Assembly: GCA_009785715.1 (NCBI GenBank)
Contig: WQVT01000012.1
Coordinates: forward strand, 1 to 15,330
Length of the DNA: 15,330 nt
Source of the DNA: Acidimicrobiaceae bacterium
GTDB lineage: Bacteria; Actinomycetota; Acidimicrobiia; Acidimicrobiales; Palsa-688
Direction: 5' to 3'
Shown here: piece after piece, positions 1 to 6,841 of the stretch
Layout of the letters: each line of letters starts with the position of its first letter
How positions within the stretch are numbered: position 1 is the stretch's first letter
Notes under the pieces: model-generated
The model's input: only the letters and a program-made list of their open reading frames with translations
The model's database searches: none
Told to the model about the DNA's origin: nothing
Program-made: the position numbers and the translations under genes

Positions 1-1
1 C

Positions 2-1288
2 CTGGCCACCGGTTACAAGATGGTCGACGGCGGGAAGTCCGTCGACATTTTCCTGCGTCACGGGGTCAAGTTCTCAGACGGCACGCCGTTCAACTCGGCC
101 GCCGTGAAGTTCAGCATTGACCGTGTCCTGGCGAAGTCCAACACCAACGCCTGTGGGTGCGTGACCAACTTCCCGGTCGCGTCGATCAGCACCTCCGGCC
201 CCTACACCGTCGAGCTGCACCTGACCCAGGTGTTCGGCCCGATCATCGGGGCGTTCTTCAACGAGGGCCCGAACTGGATCATCTCACCCACGGCGTTCAA
301 GAAGATGGGCGAGCAGGCCTTCAAGACCAACCCGGTCGGCGCCGGCCCGTTCGTCGTGCAGCGCGACGAGCTGAACACCCAGCTGGTGCTGAAGAAGAAC
401 CCGCACTACTGGCAGGCCGGGCATCCCTACCTGAACAGCATCACGTTCAACGTGGTGGGCAATGACCAGAGCGCCCTCGAGGGCATCCAGGCCGGCCAGG
501 CCCAGCTGTACCAGGGCTACGCCACCTTCTCGAACCTTGCGAACGTCCAGAAGACGATGACGGTCTCCGAGGTCCCGGCCACGGCTCCCGATGTGGTGCA
601 GCTGAACACCAAGGTGGCGCCGTTCAACAACAAGCTGGCCCGCGAGGCGATCTACTACGCCACCGACGCGCCGGCCATCAACAAGGCGCTGACCTTCGGC
701 TACGGCACCGTCACCCAGTCCATGACCGGCCCCGGCGGTGAGTTCTACGAGCCCAATGTTCCCGGCTACCGGACCTACAACCTGGCGAAGGCCAAGGCCA
801 TCGTGAAGCAGCTCGGCGGCATCACCGTCAACCTGAACACCATCGCCCTGGGCGCTGCGACCCAGACCACCGAGGCCCTTGCCAGTGAGTGGAACGCGGC
901 GGGGATCAAGACCACCATCAACAACCAGAACCTGGAGCAGCTGATCCAGTCGTTCCAGACCGGCAACTGGCAGGCCATGCTCCAGACCACCGGCGGCTTC
1001 GACCCCGCCCTCGGCTACGGGCTCACCTTCCGGTACCTGTCGACCGCACCGTTCACCGGCGTGCACTCGAAGGCGCTGGACAGCCTGATCGCCCAGGCCA
1101 CCGGCACCACCGTTCAGGCCAAGCGGTCGGCCGCCTACAAGGCGGTCTTCCAGGCGATCAGCCAGCAGGCCTACTCGCCGTTCATCTACGTCAGCCCCAC
1201 CTTCAACGTGGCGGCCAAGAACGTCTTCGGTCCCGGCGTCTCCCTCAACGGCCCCCAGGTGAACTGGGAAAGCGTCTGGATGAAGTAG
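2..1288 (+). CDS. ABC transporter solute-binding protein, family 5 (SBP_bac_5), 5' partial
   Basis: Extracytoplasmic receptor of a peptide/nickel/opine-type ABC importer. It would capture the solute outside the membrane and deliver it to a permease pair not present here. The frame is open from base 2, so the signal peptide and first lobe (perhaps 90-120 residues by family length) lie upstream; 428 residues are visible. Family hallmarks are the GVKFSDGTPFN segment near bases 62-94 (entry to the conserved SBP_bac_5 core), the VGAGPF turn near 337-354 and the NPHYWQAG motif near 398-421. The C-terminus ends normally with a TAG stop. The protein is rich in Asn, Gln and Thr, unlike the Arg/Ala-rich proteins that follow. 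A Cys-Gly-Cys pair near bases 152-160 is the only cysteine cluster. The ligand cannot be told from sequence. The family is secure; transported substrate and operon partners are unknown. Confidence 0.93.
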   Translation: MATGYKMVDGGKSVDIFLRHGVKFSDGTPFNSAAVKFSIDRVLAKSNTNACGCVTNFPVASISTSGPYTVELHLTQVFGPIIGAFFNEGPNWIISPTAFKKMGEQAFKTNPVGAGPFVVQRDELNTQLVLKKNPHYWQAGHPYLNSITFNVVGNDQSALEGIQAGQAQLYQGYATFSNLANVQKTMTVSEVPATAPDVVQLNTKVAPFNNKLAREAIYYATDAPAINKALTFGYGTVTQSMTGPGGEFYEPNVPGYRTYNLAKAKAIVKQLGGITVNLNTIALGAATQTTEALASEWNAAGIKTTINNQNLEQLIQSFQTGNWQAMLQTTGGFDPALGYGLTFRYLSTAPFTGVHSKALDSLIAQATGTTVQAKRSAAYKAVFQAISQQAYSPFIYVSPTFNVAAKNVFGPGVSLNGPQVNWESVWMK

Positions 1289-1294
1289 TCCTCT

Positions 1295-1317
1295 CGCGGG
1301 CCCGCGGACGGGTCCGC
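1295..1317. repeat. GC-rich palindromic stretch after the solute-binding gene
   Basis: Bases 1295-1306 form a perfect 12-base palindrome (CGCGGGCCCGCG). Overlapping it, 1304-1308 and 1313-1317 (GCGGA/TCCGC) can form a 5-bp hairpin with a CGGG loop. It begins 7 bases after the solute-binding stop codon. No T-run follows, so it is not a classic intrinsic terminator; it may protect the 3' end or be chance in 70% GC DNA. Confidence 0.3.
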
Positions 1318-1335
1318 CCATACGAAGTCCTGTAG

Positions 1336-1392
1336 GAGTTCGGCGCGCGTGAAGGACCCGAGACCGAGTCCTGAACGCGCGCCGAACTCTTT
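1336..1392 (+). terminator. Strong long hairpin, likely terminator or operator
   Basis: Arms 1336-1350 (GAGTTCGGCGCGCGT) and 1375-1389 are perfect 15-bp inverted repeats. Inside them, G1351-A1352 faces G1373-A1374, giving tandem G-A mismatches of the sheared type. A further 5-bp stem follows (AGGAC 1353-1357 with GTCCT 1368-1372), closed by a 10-base loop. Only TTT (1390-1392) follows, so the U-tract is weak. The position between a transporter gene and the next gene fits a transcription terminator. The right arm also covers where the -35 element of a downstream promoter would sit, so a DNA-level operator is the alternative. Confidence 0.55.
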
Positions 1393-1393
1393 G

Positions 1394-1399
1394 TAGGCT
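1394..1399 (+). promoter_or_regulatory. Possible -10 element before the DUF948-like gene
   Basis: TAGGCT fits the actinobacterial TAnnnT -10 pattern and lies 10 bases before the ATG at 1410, which would give a leader of only a few bases. There is no Shine-Dalgarno sequence before this ATG, which agrees with a near-leaderless transcript. No clear -35 is seen; the expected region falls in the right arm of the hairpin. Inference only. Confidence 0.3.
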
Positions 1400-1409
1400 G
1401 GCGCCCCTG

Positions 1410-1898
1410 ATGCTCCCGGTGCTCGTGGCCTCGACCGGCAACTGGTCCGTGGCCGTCGCCGTCGCGGTGGTCGCCACGCTGGTCCTTGTCGGCCTGGTCG
1501 TCGCCCTGGTGTCGGTCATCCGGGCGGCGCAGGCGCTGCGTCGCGCCGCGGAAGCCCTGGGCCAGGAGAGCGAGCGGCTGCTGGCGGAGCTCCGGGGAAC
1601 CGTCCACCACGCCCACAGCGAGCTCGAGCGGGTCGACGGCCTGGTCGACTCGGCGGAGACCCTGACCGAGACGCTCACCGCCGCCTCGCACGCGGCGTAC
1701 CTCACCGCTGCGAGGCCGTTGATCAAGGTCCTGGCGTTCCGCCGGGGCACCGCAAGGGCGGCGCAGTACCTGTGGTCCTCCTCCGGCTCGGGCTCCGGCG
1801 GCTCGACCTCCGCCGGCTCGGCCGAGGTTGGGCGCGCAAGGCGCCGCCGTGGGCTCCCGCCCGGCGAGCCTCGCCCCACCCCCACCTGGCGGCGCTGA
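1410..1898 (+). CDS. DUF948-like membrane-anchored coiled-coil protein
   Basis: A 162-residue protein of unknown function. After a short N-terminus, residues 14-37 are a strongly hydrophobic Val/Ala/Leu transmembrane helix. A charged Ala/Glu/Leu-rich helix then runs to about residue 95 and is likely a coiled coil, the layout of DUF948 proteins. Residues 123-137 form a Gly/Ser-rich low-complexity linker, followed by an Arg cluster (142-147, RARRRR) and a Pro/Arg tail. In Streptomyces and relatives, as I recall, a DUF948 gene and a DUF6167 gene sit just before alaS; the same pair and order occur here, which supports the call more than the sequence alone does. There is no Shine-Dalgarno before the ATG, and the start was chosen because it leaves the full membrane helix. 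The gene ends 1 base before the next start, so the two are probably cotranscribed. The function is not known; a membrane scaffold role is only a guess. Confidence 0.75.
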   Translation: MLPVLVASTGNWSVAVAVAVVATLVLVGLVVALVSVIRAAQALRRAAEALGQESERLLAELRGTVHHAHSELERVDGLVDSAETLTETLTAASHAAYLTAARPLIKVLAFRRGTARAAQYLWSSSGSGSGGSTSAGSAEVGRARRRRGLPPGEPRPTPTWRR

Positions 1899-1899
1899 G

Positions 1900-2280
1900 G
1901 TGTTCAAACGGGTGCGATGGACCCTGTTCGGGGCGTTGCTCGGCGCCGGCGGCTCGATGTGGGCCCGCCGGCGGGTCCGGCGGAAGCTGGAGAGGTACCT
2001 GCCCGCGCAGCTCGGCACGGAAGCACGCCAGCGCCTCTCGATAGCCGGCGAGGACCTCCGGGCCGCCCTCGACGAGGGCCGTGCGGCGATGGCCGAGCGG
2101 GAAGCCGAGCTGCGCAGCGCCTTCGCCGATCGGATGATCGCCCAGCCGGTCCGGCCGGGGCGGATCATCGACGCCCACCCTCCGTCCCTGAGCGGCGACA
2201 CCAAGGCGTCGCCGGTGCGATCGAACGGCGACGCCAAGGCGTCGCGCGTCGCAGCGAACGGCGACTTTGAACGGCCCTGA
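1900..2280 (+). CDS. DUF6167-like small membrane protein with C-terminal repeats
   Basis: A 126-residue protein of unknown function with a GTG start at 1900. The upstream stop (TGA 1896-1898) is separated by one base, suggesting translational coupling. This start was preferred because the protein then opens with a short basic stretch (VFKRVRW), a Gly/Ala-rich membrane segment (about 7-22) and a dense basic cluster (23-32), the pattern of actinobacterial DUF6167 proteins found between DUF948 and alaS. Residues 40-85 are charged and helical, with an EREAEL segment resembling the same family. The C-terminal 28 residues are 11-residue tandem repeats (99-109, 110-120, partial 121-126) beginning Gly-Asp, which I do not associate with the family. 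The positive-inside rule would place the body in the cytoplasm. Longer in-frame starts exist back to a TTG at 1828, but they overlap the neighbour and lack support. Confidence 0.7.
   Translation: MFKRVRWTLFGALLGAGGSMWARRRVRRKLERYLPAQLGTEARQRLSIAGEDLRAALDEGRAAMAEREAELRSAFADRMIAQPVRPGRIIDAHPPSLSGDTKASPVRSNGDAKASRVAANGDFERP
2194..2265 (+). repeat. 33-base tandem repeat, about 2.2 copies, within the DUF6167-like gene
   Basis: GGCGACACCAAGGCGTCGC at 2194-2212 recurs at 2227-2245 with one mismatch, and GGCGAC recurs at 2260. The period is exactly 33 bases (11 codons), so the reading frame is kept. It encodes GDxKASxVxxN units. Recent duplication inside a coding sequence is the simplest explanation. 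Confidence 0.7.
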
Positions 2281-2284
2281 CGGC

Positions 2285-2305
2285 TCCCCGGATACGCTTC
2301 GGGGA
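2285..2305 (+). promoter_or_regulatory. Short hairpin and possible -10 before alaS
   Basis: TCCCCG (2285-2290) and CGGGGA (2300-2305) can pair around a 9-base loop. The loop region carries TACGCT (2293-2298), a TAnnnT -10 candidate that would start transcription about 3 bases before the alaS ATG. A TTGAAC (2267-2272) lies upstream, but 20 bases away, which is too far for a normal -35. The GGGGA arm might also act as a weak ribosome site. Either role is tentative; the gap between the preceding stop and alaS is only 27 bases. Confidence 0.3.
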
Positions 2306-2307
2306 CC

Positions 2308-4953
2308 ATGGACGCGAACCAGCTTCGGCGCGCTTTCACCGACTTCTTCGTCGAGCGCGACCACGTAGCGGTAGCGTCCGCCGGCCTCATCCCGCATCAC
2401 CCCAGGGCCCCGCTGTTCACCAACGCGGGGATGAACCAGTTCATCCCGTACTTCCTGGGCGAGGAGATCGCCCCGTTCAAACGGGCGACCACGGTGCAGA
2501 AATGCGTGCGCATCCGGGGCAAGCACGACGACATCGAGCTGATCGGACGGACCACCCGGCATCTCACGTTTTTCGAGATGCTCGGGAACTTCAGCTTCGG
2601 CGACTACTTCAAGGCCGAGGCGATCCCCTGGGCGTGGGAGTTTCTGACCGAGAAGCTGAAGCTCGACGCCGAACGGCTGTGGGTGACGGTCTTCACCGAG
2701 GACGACGACGCCTCGGCCATCTGGCACGAGCAGGTCGGCGTCCCCCTCGAGCGCATCCAGCGGATGGGCGAGGACAACTTCTGGGAGATGGGCGACACCG
2801 GCCCCTGCGGACCCAGTTCGGAGCTCTACTTCGACCGGGGCCCTTCCTTCGGTGAAGAGGGGGGCCCGGCGCATGGCGGTGAGGAGCGCTACGTCGAGAT
2901 CTGGAACCTGGTCTTCCCCCAGTTCGATCGCCAGCCCGACGGGAGCCTGCCGCCCCTGCCGCATCCCGGCATCGACACGGGGGCGGGTCTGGAGCGGGTC
3001 CTCTCGGTCATCCAGGACGTGCCTTCGGTGTGGGAGACGGACCAGCTCCGGACCCTGATCGCGGCGGCCGAGCGGCTCACGGGCCGCCGCTACGGGGACG
3101 ACCCGGAGACCGACGTCGCCCTGCGGATCCTGGGTGACCACGCACGGTCCATGACCTTCCTCATCAACGACGGCGTCTTCCCCTCCAACGAGGACCGCGG
3201 GTACGTGCTCCGCCGGCTCATCCGGCGGGCCGTCCGTCAGGCGTACCAGCTCGACGTCGAGCGGGCCGCCACGCCCGAGCTGGTCGGCGCCGCCATCGAG
3301 GTGATGGGCGAGGCCTACCCGGAGCTCGTCACCAACGCCGACTTCATCCTGTCGACCGCAGGGCGCGAGGAGTCGAGGTTCCGCGCCACGTTGAGGTCGG
3401 GTTTGGCGATGCTCGAAGACACCCTGGCCGGCGCGTCGGAGGTGCCGGGCGAGGTCGCCTTCCGGCTGCACGACACGCACGGGTTCCCGATCGAGCTCAC
3501 CCGGGAGATCGCCGCCGAGGCGGGCGTCGGGGTGGACGAGGCGGGTTTCGAGGCCGCCATGGCCGCCCAGCGCCAGCAGTCGAAGGAGGCGGGCAAAGGT
3601 CGACTGACGGCGGGGAGCGACCTGAACGATCTCTACCGCTCGTTGCTGGCGGAGCACGGGCCGACCGACTTCGTCGGGTACACCGACAACGAAGCCAACG
3701 CGGCCGTGCTGGCGGTTGCCGAGGGCGCCGATCCTGAGGGGAAGGGAGGCCGGCTCGAGATCTTCCTGGACCGGACGCCGTTCTACGCAGAGGGGGGCGG
3801 CCAGGTCGGCGACACCGGGGTCGTCGAGACCGACAGCGGGCGGGCACGGGTGGTCGACACGACCTATGCGTTGCCCGGCCTGATCCGCCACGTGGCGGTG
3901 GTCGAGGAGGGCTCGCTCGACCCCGGCCAGACGGCGACGGCGAGCATCGACGCCGAGCGACGGGCGGCGATCCGGCGCAACCACACCGCCACGCACCTGC
4001 TCCACTGGGCGCTGCGCCACGTGCTCGGGAGCCATGTCAAGCAGCACGGATCGGTGGTCGCGCCCGACCGCCTGCGCTTCGACTTCACCCACTACGGGGC
4101 GGTCACCCCCGAGCAACTGCGGGAGATCGAGGACCTGGTCAACGGCCAGATCCTCGACGACGCCGACGTGTCGGTTGACGTGATGAGCAAGGGCGACGCC
4201 GATGCCTCGGGGGCGATCGCCTTCTTCGACGAGAAATACGGCGAGACGGTGCGCGTGATCTCGGCCGGCGCCGACTCGAGGGAGTTCTGTGGTGGCACGC
4301 ACGTCTCCCGCCTCGGTCAGATCGGGGCCTTCGACATCGTCTCGGAAGGGTCGATCGGCGCCAACCTGCGCCGGGTGGAGGCCACGACGGGGACGACCAC
4401 CCTGGAACGGCTTCGGGAAGACGAGGGGTTGATCGCCTCGGCGGCCGGCCTCCTCAAGGTGCGACCCGACGAGCTCGTCGGCGCGATCCAGCGACGCCTC
4501 GACGACCAGCGGAGGTTGGAGGAGCGGCTCCGCGCCGTCCAGCAGGCCAGCCTCGTCGGAGAGGCCCGGACGCTCGCCGCCCAGGCGGTGGACCGCATCG
4601 TCGTGGCGCGCCGCGACGAGCTCGCCCCGGACGCGCTGCGCGAGCTGGCCAGCCAGATCCGTCAGGTCGACGGGGTCGAGACCGTCGTCCTCGGCGGCTC
4701 CCCGGACGGCAGCAAGGCGGCGCTGGTGGCGATGGTGCCGAAGGGGGCCGCCAAGGGAGCTCCCGAGCTCGTCTCCGCGGCCGCCCGCATGGTGGGCGGG
4801 GGCGGTGGGGGGAAGAACCCCGAGGTGGCCCAGGCGGGTGGGCGCGACGCGTCGCGCCTCGACGAGGCGCTCGACGCCGTCCGTGGCCTGCTCGGCCTGG
4901 GCACACGGCCGGTCCTGGATAGTCAGCGGGCCGGGGGACTGCCGCCCTCATGA
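2308..4953 (+). CDS. alaS: Alanyl-tRNA synthetase (AlaRS)
   Basis: Class II synthetase that charges tRNA-Ala with alanine in the cytoplasm and hydrolyses mischarged Ser/Gly-tRNA. At 881 residues it is full length. Seen in order: the catalytic domain with FTNAGMNQF (37-45), the GDYF segment near 92-95 and the class II motif 3 GIDTGAGLERV (221-231); the tRNA-recognition domain with NEDRGYVLRRLIRR near 295-310; the editing domain with zinc-binding HTATH (H559, H563) and CGGTH (C661, H665); then a helical linker and the C-terminal DHHA1 domain with a six-glycine run (830-835) followed by Lys-Asn-Pro. All key motifs are intact. The ATG follows a hairpin without a good Shine-Dalgarno; it was chosen because the protein then begins with the usual short helix. 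The stop codon overlaps the ruvX start (ATGA), so the two are translationally coupled. A conserved operon leader in Actinomycetota. Confidence 0.98.
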   Translation: MDANQLRRAFTDFFVERDHVAVASAGLIPHHPRAPLFTNAGMNQFIPYFLGEEIAPFKRATTVQKCVRIRGKHDDIELIGRTTRHLTFFEMLGNFSFGDYFKAEAIPWAWEFLTEKLKLDAERLWVTVFTEDDDASAIWHEQVGVPLERIQRMGEDNFWEMGDTGPCGPSSELYFDRGPSFGEEGGPAHGGEERYVEIWNLVFPQFDRQPDGSLPPLPHPGIDTGAGLERVLSVIQDVPSVWETDQLRTLIAAAERLTGRRYGDDPETDVALRILGDHARSMTFLINDGVFPSNEDRGYVLRRLIRRAVRQAYQLDVERAATPELVGAAIEVMGEAYPELVTNADFILSTAGREESRFRATLRSGLAMLEDTLAGASEVPGEVAFRLHDTHGFPIELTREIAAEAGVGVDEAGFEAAMAAQRQQSKEAGKGRLTAGSDLNDLYRSLLAEHGPTDFVGYTDNEANAAVLAVAEGADPEGKGGRLEIFLDRTPFYAEGGGQVGDTGVVETDSGRARVVDTTYALPGLIRHVAVVEEGSLDPGQTATASIDAERRAAIRRNHTATHLLHWALRHVLGSHVKQHGSVVAPDRLRFDFTHYGAVTPEQLREIEDLVNGQILDDADVSVDVMSKGDADASGAIAFFDEKYGETVRVISAGADSREFCGGTHVSRLGQIGAFDIVSEGSIGANLRRVEATTGTTTLERLREDEGLIASAAGLLKVRPDELVGAIQRRLDDQRRLEERLRAVQQASLVGEARTLAAQAVDRIVVARRDELAPDALRELASQIRQVDGVETVVLGGSPDGSKAALVAMVPKGAAKGAPELVSAAARMVGGGGGGKNPEVAQAGGRDASRLDEALDAVRGLLGLGTRPVLDSQRAGGLPPS

Positions 4954-5501
4954 CGGCCGCAGCCGGCGGTCGCTCCGAGGGCAAGGGAGCGATCCCGGCC
5001 GGCGGGCGGGTGCTCGGGATCGACCTCGGGGCGAAGCGCGTCGGGGTTGCGGTGAGCGACGGCGACCAGCGGCTGGCCATGCCGGCGACCACGCTGGTGC
5101 GTAGCGGTGACCGACCCCGCGAGCACCGGGCGCTCGTCGAGCTGGCACGGGAGTACGAGGCCGTCGGCGTCGTCTTCGGGCTCCCCCTGTCCCTGTCGGG
5201 AGCGGAGGGGCGGGCCGCCGCGGGCGCCCGGGCCGAGGCGGAGCAGGTGGCGAGCCTGCTGGCGGTCCCCGTTGACCTTGTGGACGAACGGCTGACTACC
5301 GTGGAGGCGGCAGGCGCACTTCGCGCGGCGGGCCATCCCACCCGCCGCCAGCGCCAGGTGATAGACCAAGTGGCCGCGGCCGTTCTCCTCCAGTCTTGGC
5401 TCGACCGCCGGGCCGGGCAGCGGGAGGCTGGTGGTGGCGATCCAGCCGGCAGGGAAACGGCAGCGCCGCGCACGGCAGAGATGGAGCGACCCGGAACGTG
5501 A
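4950..5501 (+). CDS. ruvX: RuvX/YqgF family RNase H-fold protein
   Basis: A YqgF-family nuclease-fold protein, 183 residues, first proposed as a Holliday junction resolvase and also linked to 16S rRNA 5'-end maturation. The RNase H fold is marked by GIDLGAKRVGVAVSD with catalytic D25, the GLPLSLSG loop (78-85), VDERLTT (112-118) with E114, and IDQVAAAVLLQSWLD with D140, giving the expected acidic set. The core spans about residues 20-155. The N-terminal 20 residues and the C-terminal 28 (Gly/Arg/Pro-rich) are extensions beyond the usual ~140-residue family length. The ATG overlaps the alaS stop by 4 bases, and a weak purine stretch (GGGGGA, 4933-4938) lies upstream. A GTG at codon 21 would give a tight family-length protein, but the ATGA overlap favours the longer form. 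The stop overlaps the candidate mltG GTG (GTGA). Confidence 0.95.
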   Translation: MTAAAGGRSEGKGAIPAGGRVLGIDLGAKRVGVAVSDGDQRLAMPATTLVRSGDRPREHRALVELAREYEAVGVVFGLPLSLSGAEGRAAAGARAEAEQVASLLAVPVDLVDERLTTVEAAGALRAAGHPTRRQRQVIDQVAAAVLLQSWLDRRAGQREAGGGDPAGRETAAPRTAEMERPGT

Positions 5502-6841
5502 CGGGCTACCAGGACGATGACACGGGAGGCCACGTGCCTGCTGATCGACGCGTCCGCACGACCCCTTCAGAGAGCGACTCGTGGCCCGTCGAGGAGAGCC
5601 GCGACGGCGAGTACCGCTACTGGCGTGAGGAGACGGAGGAGGGACCCTTCGATCAGGACTCGGAGTCGGACCACTCCGTAGAGATCCTCGACGATGGCCA
5701 CGGTGGGACCGGCTACTCCCTCGACGGGGCCCCTGCCGGCGCCCCGCCGGCTGAGGTTGCCCGGCGAGGTGGCCGGACGGCGACGCGTCGACGCCGGCAT
5801 CCCTACGTCCGCCAGCACCGGATCCTCGCCGCCTTCGCCCTTTTCGTGGTCGTGGTCCTCATCGTGGGCGCGATCGGCGTGGTCTATGCCCGTCGGCAGA
5901 TCAACCCCGGCGGCCGGCTCGGCGCCGTCGTCACCGTCAAGGTCCCGAAGGGCTCCTCGACCTCGGAGATCGGGACGATCCTGGCGCAGGCGGGCGTCAT
6001 CCACGCGGCGCGTCTCTTCCCCGTTTACGCCAAGCTCACGAACTCCTCGGGGCTGCTCCCCGGGACGTATCACCTCGCCAGGAACGAGAGCTACAGCCGG
6101 GTGATCGACATCCTCCAGAAGGGCCCGCCGCTGATCATCGACAAGCTGACCATCCCCGAGGGCTTCACCCTGGCGCAGATCGCGGCCCGGTTGAGTGCCC
6201 TCCCCGGGCTGCACCTCTCGGCTGCCAAGTTCCTGGCCGCGGGGACCAGCGGCAGGGTCCGGTCGCAGTTCGAACCGCCGGGGGTGAACAACCTCGAAGG
6301 CTTGGTGTTCCCCGCCACCTACGAGATCCGCCAGGGTCAGGAAGAGGCGGACATCCTGCAGGAGTTGGTCAACACCTTCGAGGAGCGCGTCGACGCGCTG
6401 GGTCTGGTCGACGACGCGGCCAGGCTGCACTACACCCCCTACCAGGTGGTGACCGTGGCGTCGATCATCGAGCGGGAGGCGAAGCTCGCCGAGGACCGGC
6501 CCTACGTTTCCAGCGTTCTCTACAACCGGCTTGCCAGGAACATCCCGCTCGGAGCCGACTCGACGCAGACGTACTACCTCCGCCTGACCCATCCCGATCT
6601 GCTCCCGACGGTCGCCGAGCTCAACGCGCCGAGCCCCTACAACACCCGCCTCCTCCACGGCCTGCCGCCGACCCCGATCGCCAATCCGGGCATCCCGTCC
6701 CTCGAGGCGGCGATGGACCCCATCAGGAGCTCGTATCTGTATTTCGTCGAGATCAACCCTGACGGCAAGCTCGGTTTCGCCACCGACGGGGCGGGTTTCC
6801 TCAAGCTGCAGGAAGAATGCCGGAGCGCCAACCTCTGCTGA
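5498..6841 (+). CDS. mltG: Endolytic murein transglycosylase MltG (YceG family)
   Basis: Membrane-bound lytic transglycosylase that cleaves nascent peptidoglycan strands and sets glycan length. From the GTG at 5498 it has 447 residues. Residues 1-108 are a cytoplasmic, acidic and then Arg-rich region. One transmembrane helix spans about 109-131. The extracytoplasmic part holds a LysM-like subdomain (about 165-235, with IPEGFTLAQIA) and the YceG catalytic domain with VASIIEREA, where E325 is the catalytic acid, followed by VLYNRL and PLGADSTQTYY, all canonical. The start is uncertain: GTG 5498 gives a GTGA overlap with ruvX, whereas GTG 5534 (12 codons later) has a much better Shine-Dalgarno. 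The catalytic part is unaffected. The only two cysteines (C441, C447) are at the extreme C-terminus. The 3' end overlaps aroE by 25 bases. Confidence 0.95.
   Translation: MTGYQDDDTGGHVPADRRVRTTPSESDSWPVEESRDGEYRYWREETEEGPFDQDSESDHSVEILDDGHGGTGYSLDGAPAGAPPAEVARRGGRTATRRRRHPYVRQHRILAAFALFVVVVLIVGAIGVVYARRQINPGGRLGAVVTVKVPKGSSTSEIGTILAQAGVIHAARLFPVYAKLTNSSGLLPGTYHLARNESYSRVIDILQKGPPLIIDKLTIPEGFTLAQIAARLSALPGLHLSAAKFLAAGTSGRVRSQFEPPGVNNLEGLVFPATYEIRQGQEEADILQELVNTFEERVDALGLVDDAARLHYTPYQVVTVASIIEREAKLAEDRPYVSSVLYNRLARNIPLGADSTQTYYLRLTHPDLLPTVAELNAPSPYNTRLLHGLPPTPIANPGIPSLEAAMDPIRSSYLYFVEINPDGKLGFATDGAGFLKLQEECRSANLC
5524..5529 (+). promoter_or_regulatory. Ribosome binding site for alternative mltG start
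   Basis: GGGAGG lies 4 bases before an in-frame GTG at 5534. It is among the best anti-Shine-Dalgarno matches in the window, although its spacing is short. If used, MltG loses its first 12 residues (435 instead of 447). The upstream GTG at 5498 depends instead on coupling to the ruvX stop. Confidence 0.45.

Noticed and set aside
2285..2305. T-box or other riboswitch before alaS
   Set aside because: Only 27 bases separate the genes. The single 6-bp hairpin is far too small for a T-box leader, and no T-box sequence is present.
1723..4302. 859-codon open frame on the minus strand opposite alaS
   Set aside because: Antisense shadow of a high-GC gene. The + strand frame encodes AlaRS with every motif, and the antisense product is Arg/Gly/Asp/His-rich with no recognisable fold.
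5498..6841. Frameshift or fusion of ruvX and mltG through the open frame that starts at 5396
   Set aside because: The extra upstream codons are ruvX read in another frame. The junction is an ordinary GTGA overlap and both proteins are complete.
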